Assembly: GCA_025058005.1 (NCBI GenBank)
Contig: JANXDN010000002.1
Span: forward strand, 1 to 14,575
Source: Candidatus Aenigmatarchaeota archaeon
Lineage (GTDB): Archaea > Aenigmatarchaeota > Aenigmatarchaeia > CG10238-14
Direction of reading: 5' to 3'
DNA length: 14,575 bases
The notes under the pieces are model-generated. The model was not told the origin of the DNA and did not search any database. It worked only from the letters and a program-made list of their open reading frames with translations. Made by a program: the position numbers and the translations under genes. Within the stretch, counting starts at the first letter, position 1. The number at the start of each line of letters is the position of its first letter. Of the stretch, positions 1-5,984 are shown one piece after another.

Positions 1-304
1 GATGACCTGGGGTTATACTATCTAACTGTCTAAATCTTTTCAGATCTTCAATAGTTATATCATAACCATTTACGAAGAGTAGTGAGTAGAGTAGTGCACT
101 TGCGTGACCAGCAGATAATATAAACCTATCACGGTCAATCCACATCGGGTTCTTTGGATTAAACTTCAAGAATCTATCAAATATCAAGTAACCTATGTGG
201 GCTGCACCAAGAGGCATCCCTGGATGTCCAGACCTTGCTAATTCTATCTGATCAATGCTTAGAAATCTTATCGTGTTTATTATTAATTCATCTCTATACC
301 CCAT
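1..304 (-). CDS. tkt: Transketolase, N-terminal part (cut by left window edge)
   Basis: Transketolase moves two-carbon ketol units between sugar phosphates with thiamine diphosphate, linking pentose and hexose phosphates in the cytoplasm. About 101 N-terminal residues are visible, starting at an ATG (302-304) and running off the left edge. Family hallmarks are SGHPGMPLGAAHIGYL (residues 25-40), DRFILSAGHASALLYSL (59-75) and RQLDSITPGH (92-101). The three histidines H27, H67 and H101 occupy the positions of the conserved N-terminal cofactor/substrate histidines of the family. Upstream of the ATG the mRNA-sense sequence has AAGGGGTAG, a weak ribosome binding site. The spacing of motifs matches the standard bacterial/eukaryotic-style enzyme. 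Whether the gene is full length or an archaeal split N-terminal subunit cannot be seen. Its neighbour is a sugar kinase, which fits carbohydrate metabolism. Confidence 0.93.
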   Translation of the reverse strand, partial: MGYRDELIINTIRFLSIDQIELARSGHPGMPLGAAHIGYLIFDRFLKFNPKNPMWIDRDRFILSAGHASALLYSLLFVNGYDITIEDLKRFRQLDSITPGH

Positions 305-440
305 ATTCTACCCCTTTACAGTTCTAAGCCCAATATTTCTAGATTAACATAATAGACTTCTTGAACAATTGTCCATGAAGTATTGCAACGAAATAATGAA
401 GAAATTACTCAACATTTCGAAAATCTTTCTCTAGGAAGAA

Positions 441-450
441 ATTTTAAATA
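441..450 (-). promoter_or_regulatory. TATA-like box for transketolase
   Basis: The minus strand reads TATTTAAAAT here, a good match to an archaeal TATA box. Transcription would begin near 418-422, giving a 5' leader of roughly 115 nt. That is unusually long compared with the other promoters in the window, so a promoter nearer the gene is not excluded. Confidence 0.35.
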
Positions 451-626
451 AGAATATTATTCTTAGTTAGAGAAAACTATTCAAAAATAAATTCAAATCA
501 GTTCTTTAGATATTTCATTTTGTAAGGTTTTAAACTCTGATGAAGTTTATCTTAAAGTTTTAAGATGAATGTTCCATCTATATGAATTAATTTACGTGTT
601 CAAAGAACTCTAGCCTTTATTCGGCA

Positions 627-641
627 TCTCTTATTAAGAGA
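627..641. repeat. Perfect 7-bp inverted repeat after the kinase stop codon
   Basis: The arms TCTCTTA (627-633) and TAAGAGA (635-641) surround a single base, 4 nt beyond the kinase stop codon (645-647). The one-base spacer makes a stable RNA hairpin unlikely. It could be a dimeric protein-binding site or part of a 3' end. No T-run follows directly, so it is not a classic terminator. Confidence 0.4.
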
Positions 642-644
642 GTC

Positions 645-1637
645 TTATCTAGAACTAATGGCTTTCATTTTTTGTAAAAGGACTGCAACAGCCCCATACA
701 AACCTATCTCTAAACCTAGAGGAGTGGGGATTAATTTAGGCATTCTAACTCTTAAGTAGTTTTGAAGCCTCGGTATTATTTTCTCAATAGTTAGTTCAAC
801 ATTATTTAATACAATTGGACCACCTAAAGTTAGTACTTCTGGATTAAAAGCATTAATTACATTTGCGATGCCTGCAGCATTAATTATTGCAAGTTCATCG
901 ATTATTTCTAATGCTATTGGATCGCCCTTTTTAGCACACTCATAAAGTACTTTTGCTGAGAATTTTGTTAAATTATTACTCGTTCTTAATAATAAACTAT
1001 CATTTCTTAATTTGATCCGTCCATCTTCTACGAGATACTTAACATACCTTGGTATTGAAGAACCTGACGCATATGCTTGCCAATGTCCATAGCTTCCACA
1101 TCCACATCTCATTCTTCCTCTATAATCAACTAATGTACATCCAACTTCTCCAGCATTTCCATCAGCACCGATTATTAGTTTTCCTCCATCAATTATTCCT
1201 CCTCCAATACCCGTACTTATAGTTATAAAAGCTAAGTATTCAGTATTCATAGTCTTACCTGCTCCAAACATGTATTCAGCTAATGCTGAAGCTTTAGCAT
1301 CATGCATGAAGCCGATAGGTAGTTTAAATTCTTCTTCTAACGGCTCCATAACAGGAACAAATTCGTAAGGAATATTTGTAGAACGAATTAATCCACCTCT
1401 TTTCAAGTCTACGGGCCCAGGTGCTATTACCCCTATTCCTAATATTTTGTTATTCAATTGCCATTTACTAAGAGTTTTCTTCACATTCTCTACTACCTGT
1501 AGAGATATTGCTTGAGGTCCTTCAGAAACTTTTGTTAACTCTTGAGTTTTCTCAAGAAAGTATTTATTCTTAACGTCAAAAACGCCAACTCTAATATTTG
1601 TTGCACCCAGATCGACAGCAATTACTATCTCTCTCAC
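645..1637 (-). CDS. ROK-family sugar kinase (glucokinase-like)
   Basis: Predicted ATP-dependent sugar kinase of the ROK (repressor, ORF, kinase) family, 330 residues and typical length. It starts with the phosphate-binding motif DLGATNIR (9-16). It has the catalytic aspartate D113 in HDAKASALAEY, the glycine-rich STGIGGGIIDGG segment (141-152), a zinc-site region (residues 163-191) and the C-terminal nucleotide-binding LTLGGP (269-274). There is no N-terminal helix-turn-helix, so it is an enzyme and not a ROK repressor. The start is GTG (1635-1637); the overlapping ATG reads straight into TGA. A TATA-like box 24-33 nt upstream suggests a leaderless mRNA. The zinc and sugar contacts are unusual: Cys167 stands where the family has His, His185 where it has the last Cys, and Gln187 where it has the sugar-binding Glu. 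The exact sugar (glucose, mannose, fructose or an amino sugar) cannot be read from the sequence. Confidence 0.88.
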   Translation of the reverse strand: MREIVIAVDLGATNIRVGVFDVKNKYFLEKTQELTKVSEGPQAISLQVVENVKKTLSKWQLNNKILGIGVIAPGPVDLKRGGLIRSTNIPYEFVPVMEPLEEEFKLPIGFMHDAKASALAEYMFGAGKTMNTEYLAFITISTGIGGGIIDGGKLIIGADGNAGEVGCTLVDYRGRMRCGCGSYGHWQAYASGSSIPRYVKYLVEDGRIKLRNDSLLLRTSNNLTKFSAKVLYECAKKGDPIALEIIDELAIINAAGIANVINAFNPEVLTLGGPIVLNNVELTIEKIIPRLQNYLRVRMPKLIPTPLGLEIGLYGAVAVLLQKMKAISSR

Positions 1638-1640
1638 ATC

Positions 1641-1681
1641 AAAAGGATTTGCTTTCCATGAATTTAAAATTAAATCCTTTT
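1641..1681 (-). promoter_or_regulatory. Kinase promoter: TATA box between 10-bp inverted repeats
   Basis: The arms AAAAGGATTT (1641-1650) and AAATCCTTTT (1672-1681) are perfect inverted copies with a 21-bp spacer. The spacer contains a TATA-like box, ATTTTAAATT on the minus strand (1661-1670), 24-33 nt before the GTG start. This spacing fits a leaderless transcript starting at or beside the GTG. One arm therefore lies just upstream of the TATA box and the other ends 4 nt before the start codon, an arrangement expected of an operator. The regulator is unknown. Confidence 0.55.
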
Positions 1682-1736
1682 AAAATAATGGGAACGTTTA
1701 AAATGAAATAGAATGATTAAAATATTAAGCAAGAAG

Positions 1737-2489
1737 CTATTTTTTAGCTAACCATCTCAATGTCTGATACCAGAATCTTCCATAGTATTGCCATTCTACA
1801 AAAGCCGTCCCCCAGTGAGGAGCTAAGTCAGAAGTAAAGGCCATACTACGTCCATCTTCAAATTCCCATACAGAAATAAAAGGATCTTCTCTTATTCTAG
1901 CTAGTAGTTCCGCTCCGTGTTTTAACTTAACTTTGTTATACCCCAAGAAAAGAGGCCATTCTAATGGTATATCTCTAAAGATCGGATGTTCAGGTTTAAG
2001 AATTGTTGGAGAAATTCCCTCTGGAACTTCAATTCTATCATCCCAATAAGAAATCTCCACTGGTAGTACTTCTTCAACAGGAGTTTCATGATATCTAGCT
2101 ATACCCATAAATCCTGAAAAAGAATACCATCCTCCAGACATTAGTAAACCTCCACCTTTCTTTACATAATCATGGAGAACCTTTAGTCTATTTGGACCCA
2201 TGGGGACTTTGAAAAATTCTGGATAAAGTATGAGTGTATTGCTTCCAACATCGCTTAAGACTACAACATCAAATTTTTTCAATTTATCTAAATCACTAGG
2301 AAAGTCAGAGAAAGCAACATAATTAGGCATATGCACAATGTTAACATCTGGAAATTTAGACAATTCATTCTTAAACCATCTTCCTAGGTCTTCAATTCTC
2401 CCTAAATGAAATGTATCAAAACCTTTAATGTTTAGTAGGAGAGAAGACCAACTTTCACCTACGAATAAAACATTTATTTGAGCATTCAT
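1737..2489 (-). CDS. GATase1-like / ThuA-like cytoplasmic protein, no cysteine
   Basis: Protein of 250 residues with the Rossmann-like fold of class I glutamine amidotransferase-like proteins, of the type often annotated as 'putative glutamine amidotransferase' or ThuA-like. Support comes from the N-terminal INVLFVGESW strand, a central FDVVVLSDVG strand (73-82), HDYVKKGGGLLMSGGW (106-121) at the usual nucleophile elbow, and a C-terminal GRSMAFTSDLAPHWG (213-227) typical of the group. The protein contains no cysteine, so it cannot be a Cys-dependent amidotransferase. ThuA-like proteins commonly accompany Gfo/Idh/MocA oxidoreductases and TIM-barrel isomerases in sugar clusters, as here, but their reactions are mostly unknown. 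The start is ATG (2487-2489); a weak TATA-like element lies about 29 nt upstream. Spacing to the neighbours is 99 and 85 bp, so it may be transcribed on its own. Confidence 0.75.
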   Translation of the reverse strand: MNAQINVLFVGESWSSLLLNIKGFDTFHLGRIEDLGRWFKNELSKFPDVNIVHMPNYVAFSDFPSDLDKLKKFDVVVLSDVGSNTLILYPEFFKVPMGPNRLKVLHDYVKKGGGLLMSGGWYSFSGFMGIARYHETPVEEVLPVEISYWDDRIEVPEGISPTILKPEHPIFRDIPLEWPLFLGYNKVKLKHGAELLARIREDPFISVWEFEDGRSMAFTSDLAPHWGTAFVEWQYYGRFWYQTLRWLAKK

Positions 2490-2512
2490 GTTAACGAGAT
2501 GCTTAAAGTGCG

Positions 2513-2523
2513 ATTTAACTATA
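2513..2523 (-). promoter_or_regulatory. Possible TATA-like box for the ThuA-like gene
   Basis: The minus strand reads TATAGTTAAAT, centred about 29 nt before the ATG. The match to a TATA box is imperfect. If used, the transcript would be nearly leaderless. A palindrome TCTTAAGA (2530-2537) lies just upstream of it. Confidence 0.3.
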
Positions 2524-2574
2524 TCCGTCTCTTAAGAAGAATTTTCAAGACTCATTATCTCATAGTTGAAAATA

Positions 2575-3507
2575 CTAAAGATTAAAACCTATTTCTTGGA
2601 GGACTTTTTTAATGAATGTAACCGTATTTTTTGAACCTTCTTCTAAGCTTGCTAATGGATCTTCATGCTCAAACGATAATGCTCCTCTATATCCCTTTGA
2701 AAAAAGTTTATTAAGTAGCCTATGCCATTCTATTACTCCTTTACCTGGAATTCTAAATCGCCACGATCTTTCACTGGAAGCCCATTTACCGATAGCTAAT
2801 ATACCGTTCTCTCTTAGCTTCTCGTTGATAAACTCTACATCTTTTATATGCGTATGATATATCCTATCACCGAGTCTTTCAATTATCTCAATAGGATCCA
2901 TAAGTTGCCATACTATATGGGATGGATCAAAATTTAATCCTAGTGTCTTATCACTCACTTCTTTAAACATTCGATTAATTGTCTGTGTATTAAATACAAG
3001 TTGTCCAAAGTGTGGTTCAATCGCTATTTTAACACTATGTTGCCGTGCATAATCTACTAATGGATTCCACACTTCTTTAAATTCATTCCACGCTTCTTCT
3101 ATCTTATCTATATTCGATTCTGGATACGGATAAAAATAATTAAAAGGATAGGGAGAACCAGAAAAAGTTACTACAACAGGAACATCAAGAAGAGCTGCGG
3201 CTTCTATCGCTTTTAAAAATTTCTCATTATATAATTTACGTTTGTCTAAGTCAGTATCTAAATGATTATAATGAGAAGCTAACGCAACTATTTCCAAGTC
3301 ATATCTTCTTGCAATGTTCCGAACTTTATCAGCATCACCAGAAAATACTTTTTCTAAATCCATATGTCTTTTAACAGATATTTCTACACTATTGAAACCT
3401 AAGCTACTAATATACTCCGCCATTTTCTCAGACCACGTCCATTTTTCAGCTTCAGAAGGAGGAAGACAGAATGAGAAGGCATTAGTAAATAAAGCTATTT
3501 TCAACAT
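2575..3507 (-). CDS. Sugar isomerase/epimerase, AP-endonuclease-2 TIM barrel
   Basis: TIM-barrel metalloprotein of 310 residues in the xylose isomerase-like / AP endonuclease family 2 superfamily. Such enzymes isomerise or epimerise free sugars, keto-sugars or cyclitols, and some act as hydratases or lyases on 3-keto-sugars. The divalent-metal site is complete: E164 in IAIEPHFGQ, D194 and H197 in LNFDPSHIVW, H220 and D223 in HTHIKDVE, and E280 in ALSFEHEDP. The N-terminal strand MLKIALFTNAF and the SVEISV strand (40-45) also fit. The start is ATG (3505-3507), with a TATA-like box about 30 nt upstream and no good ribosome binding site, so a near-leaderless message is likely. It lies 85 bp from the ThuA-like gene and shares the sugar context. 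The substrate cannot be assigned. Confidence 0.85.
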   Translation of the reverse strand: MLKIALFTNAFSFCLPPSEAEKWTWSEKMAEYISSLGFNSVEISVKRHMDLEKVFSGDADKVRNIARRYDLEIVALASHYNHLDTDLDKRKLYNEKFLKAIEAAALLDVPVVVTFSGSPYPFNYFYPYPESNIDKIEEAWNEFKEVWNPLVDYARQHSVKIAIEPHFGQLVFNTQTINRMFKEVSDKTLGLNFDPSHIVWQLMDPIEIIERLGDRIYHTHIKDVEFINEKLRENGILAIGKWASSERSWRFRIPGKGVIEWHRLLNKLFSKGYRGALSFEHEDPLASLEEGSKNTVTFIKKVLQEIGFNL

Positions 3508-3525
3508 TCCATGTTGTTAATATTT

Positions 3526-3570
3526 AGGGGTCATTAAAATATTTTTACTATAGTAGGAGTCGAGGGGGTC
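3526..3570 (-). promoter_or_regulatory. Promoter region of the TIM-barrel gene with GACCCC repeats
   Basis: A TATA-like element, ATATTTTAAT on the minus strand (around 3533-3542), lies about 30 nt before the ATG. Two copies of GACCCC on the minus strand (3527-3532 and 3565-3570) flank it at 38-bp spacing and stand out in AT-rich surroundings. A palindrome, TACTATAGTA (3546-3555), sits directly upstream of the TATA element. The repeats may be regulator sites; this is inference. Confidence 0.4.
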
Positions 3571-3639
3571 TTATTTTGTAAAACCGATTTTTAGAATAAA
3601 CTTCTACTAGAAACTTGAATAAGAAATCTCAAAAGAATT

Positions 3640-4299
3640 TTAAATATCTTTCAAAAAATTTAAAAGTTCGCAAAGAGAACGTATTGCTAAATCTGGTGAA
3701 CAGTTTAACTTTTCTTGAATTCTTCCTCTTTCATAGATATTCAAATATATTGAGTGAACTCCGGCATTACAAGCTGTTAACACATCAATTGGTGAGTCTC
3801 CAATGTATATTGCTTGAGATGGTGGTATGTCTAGCTTATTTAGAATAGATAATAAGAGTTCTGGATGAGGCTTAGGATTATGGACATTGTCTATTCCAAC
3901 GATGACATCAAATAAATGAAGTAGGTCGAAATATTGTAGGACTTCAACTATCATCTCGTAAGTACTTGAAGAAGCAATAGCAATGCTTTTTCCAGAATTT
4001 TTAAGTTTTGCGATTAATTCTTCTACACAAGGAACGGGGCTCGACATTCTACGCCATAGTTTATCATAAATCTGTTCTTTAATTTTCGCACACTCTTCAG
4101 CTTGTTTTTTATCTTGTATAAATTGTGAAGCTATCTCTACAGCATTCCTACCAAAATATTGCTGTATTAAGGAAGGATTTGCCTCACGATGGAAGATTTT
4201 GAGAGCCTCGACCCAGGCTTGAAGATGAGCATCCTCATTATTGATTATAGTCCCATCAAAATCAAAAATATACACTTTAGCCTTTAAGAGCCATTCCAA
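3640..4299 (-). CDS. HAD-family phosphatase (phosphoglycolate phosphatase / beta-PGM-like)
   Basis: HAD hydrolase of 219 residues with all four motifs: DFDGT (13-17, nucleophile D13 and acid D15), motif II serine in IASSS (108-112), motif III K143 in NPKPHPE, and motif IV GDSPID (167-172, D168 and D172). The helical cap between motifs I and II (about 20-90) is the C1 type of phosphoglycolate phosphatase, 2-deoxyglucose-6-phosphatase and beta-phosphoglucomutase. The substrate is therefore a small sugar phosphate or phosphoglycolate. The start is a TTG (4297-4299) directly after the TAA stop of the GlcD-like gene, with no spacer, so translation is probably coupled. No ATG is available before motif I. 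Pairing with a GlcD-like oxidoreductase makes phosphoglycolate followed by glycolate oxidation one possible route, but a sugar-phosphate phosphatase is equally possible. Confidence 0.85.
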   Translation of the reverse strand: MEWLLKAKVYIFDFDGTIINNEDAHLQAWVEALKIFHREANPSLIQQYFGRNAVEIASQFIQDKKQAEECAKIKEQIYDKLWRRMSSPVPCVEELIAKLKNSGKSIAIASSSTYEMIVEVLQYFDLLHLFDVIVGIDNVHNPKPHPELLLSILNKLDIPPSQAIYIGDSPIDVLTACNAGVHSIYLNIYERGRIQEKLNCSPDLAIRSLCELLNFLKDI

Positions 4300-5724
4300 T
4301 TAAACTAGAACCCCAGGATTCAATATATTGTTTGGGTCGATTGCACTCTTTAACTTTTTAAGAAAATCTATGTATTCTGGTCTAACTCTCGGCATTAGGT
4401 TCTTCGTCCAGACCCAGCCCATCCAGTATGGAGATGCTCCATAATATGTTATTGCGTGGGCTATCCATCCTTCCCAAATCTCCATAGCTTTCTTTCTAAC
4501 TTCTGGATAATCTTTAAAGAATAAGAAAGGATAAAATCCAACCACTGGACGCTGATCGCTTACATACGCACCTAGGCTCATCTTCATTCCCTGCTCCTCA
4601 ACTCGATGTGTCTTGATAAAATATTCTTCAGCTTCCTTGACTGCTATTGGAAGTTTATGTAACGGTATTTTATGGCAAGCGTGAGCTGCAAAACCGTATT
4701 CTTTCTCAGCTGTAACAAGCCGTAGAAACATTTTCTTCCACCATTCTTCTACTTTCTTATCTCCATCTTCAGGAAAATATCCATCTAACTCAACCCCAAT
4801 TTTTCTTATTATCCGTTCTTTCCTCTCAGCTAATTCATCATCAGCCTCCTCGATAACGATTCTAAAACCACACTGACCATCGACATTCCATGAAGACCTA
4901 ACCGACCTCTCTCCTGGAGTAATGTTGAGCGACTTAGGTATTGCTTTAACGCGAAGTATTTTCAATACGAAATCTATGCCATCATCCCATGTGTCAAAAA
5001 CTACACCAATATAGCGTGCAACATTAGGTAAGGCTTCTAGATTTAAAGTTACTTCTGTTATTATTCCAAATACACCAAGTGAACCCAAGAAGATCCCTGT
5101 GTAATCGCCTCCATTACAGACTCTTGCAAATTTTCCAGCATTTGGAAGCGTATCGGAACCTGTTCTTAAAATGTCTCCCGTAGGAAGAACAACTTCTAAA
5201 GTTATTACTTGATTGTATGTTCCACCAGCTTCGGTTACTCCTTGAGAAGACATAGAGGCCAATGCTAAAGAACCACCTAGGGTTGCACCATAAGCGCTTT
5301 CAGGTCCCCAGAAAGGTACTCGATAACCCTGTTTAGCTAACTCTTCATTTAGCGTTGACCAGATTATTCCAGCTTGGACAGTTACACTCATATTTTTCTC
5401 ATCTATCTCTAAAATCTTGTTCATTCGAGTTGTATCGAGGATAATAGAATCTTGCTGGAAAGCTATTCCACCACCTCCAGCGCTTGTTCCACCGCCTCTA
5501 ACATATACTTTAAATTTTAGTTCGTTAGCTAACTTGAGAATTCTTGAACATTCAATAGTAGTTGCTGGTTTAACCACTGCTAAGGGTAAAACACCTTCCA
5601 CAGGGCTAGCATCACGTGTATACGCATATAAGTCGGTAACTTCCGATGTAACACATTCCCTGCCAACTATCTTTTGTAAACTCTTTATAATTTCTTCTGA
5701 GCGTTTTTCTCCTTTCACTGTCAT
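4300..5724 (-). CDS. GlcD/VAO-type FAD-binding oxidoreductase lacking the HxGDGNxH motif
   Basis: Flavoprotein of 474 residues. The N-terminal PCMH-type FAD-binding domain (about 40-235) contains PLAVVKPATTIECSRILKLA, YVRGGGTSAGGGG (74-86) and SYGATLGG-like AYGATLGGSLA (144-154). The C-terminal FAD-linked oxidase domain ends in the typical SAIDPNNILNPGVLV (460-474). Such enzymes oxidise 2-hydroxy acids, phenolic alcohols or related substrates and pass electrons to a partner. The HxGDGNxH metal-binding motif of GlcD and D-lactate dehydrogenase is absent; the corresponding region reads AYVSDQRPVVGFYPFLFF. The substrate is thus probably not glycolate or D-lactate by the standard mechanism, and a relation to vanillyl-alcohol/cresol-type oxidases is possible. 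The start is ATG (5722-5724), with a TATA box 23-32 nt upstream (leaderless type). It is the first gene of a two-gene unit with the HAD phosphatase. A plausible electron partner is the GlcF-like protein at 9315-10598. Confidence 0.85.
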   Translation of the reverse strand: MTVKGEKRSEEIIKSLQKIVGRECVTSEVTDLYAYTRDASPVEGVLPLAVVKPATTIECSRILKLANELKFKVYVRGGGTSAGGGGIAFQQDSIILDTTRMNKILEIDEKNMSVTVQAGIIWSTLNEELAKQGYRVPFWGPESAYGATLGGSLALASMSSQGVTEAGGTYNQVITLEVVLPTGDILRTGSDTLPNAGKFARVCNGGDYTGIFLGSLGVFGIITEVTLNLEALPNVARYIGVVFDTWDDGIDFVLKILRVKAIPKSLNITPGERSVRSSWNVDGQCGFRIVIEEADDELAERKERIIRKIGVELDGYFPEDGDKKVEEWWKKMFLRLVTAEKEYGFAAHACHKIPLHKLPIAVKEAEEYFIKTHRVEEQGMKMSLGAYVSDQRPVVGFYPFLFFKDYPEVRKKAMEIWEGWIAHAITYYGASPYWMGWVWTKNLMPRVRPEYIDFLKKLKSAIDPNNILNPGVLV

Positions 5725-5744
5725 CTAAAATATCTCATACATTC

Positions 5745-5759
5745 CATTTATTTAACTTT
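5745..5759 (-). promoter_or_regulatory. TATA box of the GlcD-like/HAD unit
   Basis: The minus strand reads AAAGTTAAATAAATG, with a TATA core centred about 27 nt before the ATG, ideal for a leaderless mRNA. A purine-rich stretch just upstream may serve as the BRE. Fourteen of 15 bases match the element upstream of the Gfo/Idh/MocA operon (9132-9146). Confidence 0.55.
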
Positions 5760-5840
5760 CATATACTTAACACTCTTGTTTGTAACCATTACTTATTCAT
5801 GGCATAATTCTCTACACTCCTCTCCACTTACATATCCATA

Positions 5841-5945
5841 TTACAAAATTCTATCTAGTGTCAACCTACCACTAAGAACCCTTCTAGAAGAAAATGGATC
5901 ATTTTTCCTCCATAATAATTCATCTCCAACAATTATCTCACCCAA
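5841..5945 (-). other. Possible 34-codon small ORF or gene remnant
   Basis: Within the 260-bp gap downstream of the last Gfo/Idh/MocA gene, one minus-strand frame from a TTG (5943-5945) to TAA (5841-5843) gives a charged, protein-like peptide containing VGDELLWRKNDPF and RRVLSGRLTLDRIL. The frame is closed by a stop just before a 7-base A-run, so a frameshifted remnant is possible. There is no ribosome binding site for the TTG and no family was recognised. The opposite strand here also has an open frame (5776-5982) of poor composition. This may be chance. Confidence 0.15.
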
Positions 5946-5984
5946 ATTTTTTTATCAAAGGCTACAAAATATTAGTAAATAGAT

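Larger units (their letters stand above)
305..644. other. 340-bp intergenic region between sugar kinase and transketolase
   Basis: No coding sequence was recognised on either strand. The stretch is very AT-rich. It holds a TATA-like box for transketolase (441-450), an inverted repeat just past the kinase stop (627-641), and a short A-run at 483-487 that is a T-run on the minus strand and could end kinase transcription. Two partly similar stretches, GTTTTAA followed by GATGAA, lie around 535-570. No box C/D motif set or tRNA-like fold was recognised. Confidence 0.6.

Noticed and set aside
277..644. Possible small RNA (box C/D-like CTGATGAA near 537-544)
   Set aside because: No matching D box, C'/D' pair or terminal stem was found at suitable spacing.
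5776..5982. Plus-strand open frame of 68 codons in the gap before the GlcD-like gene
   Set aside because: Ser/Thr/Leu-rich low-information composition, no ribosome binding site, no recognisable motif, and it overlaps the promoter-side region of a minus-strand unit; likely chance.
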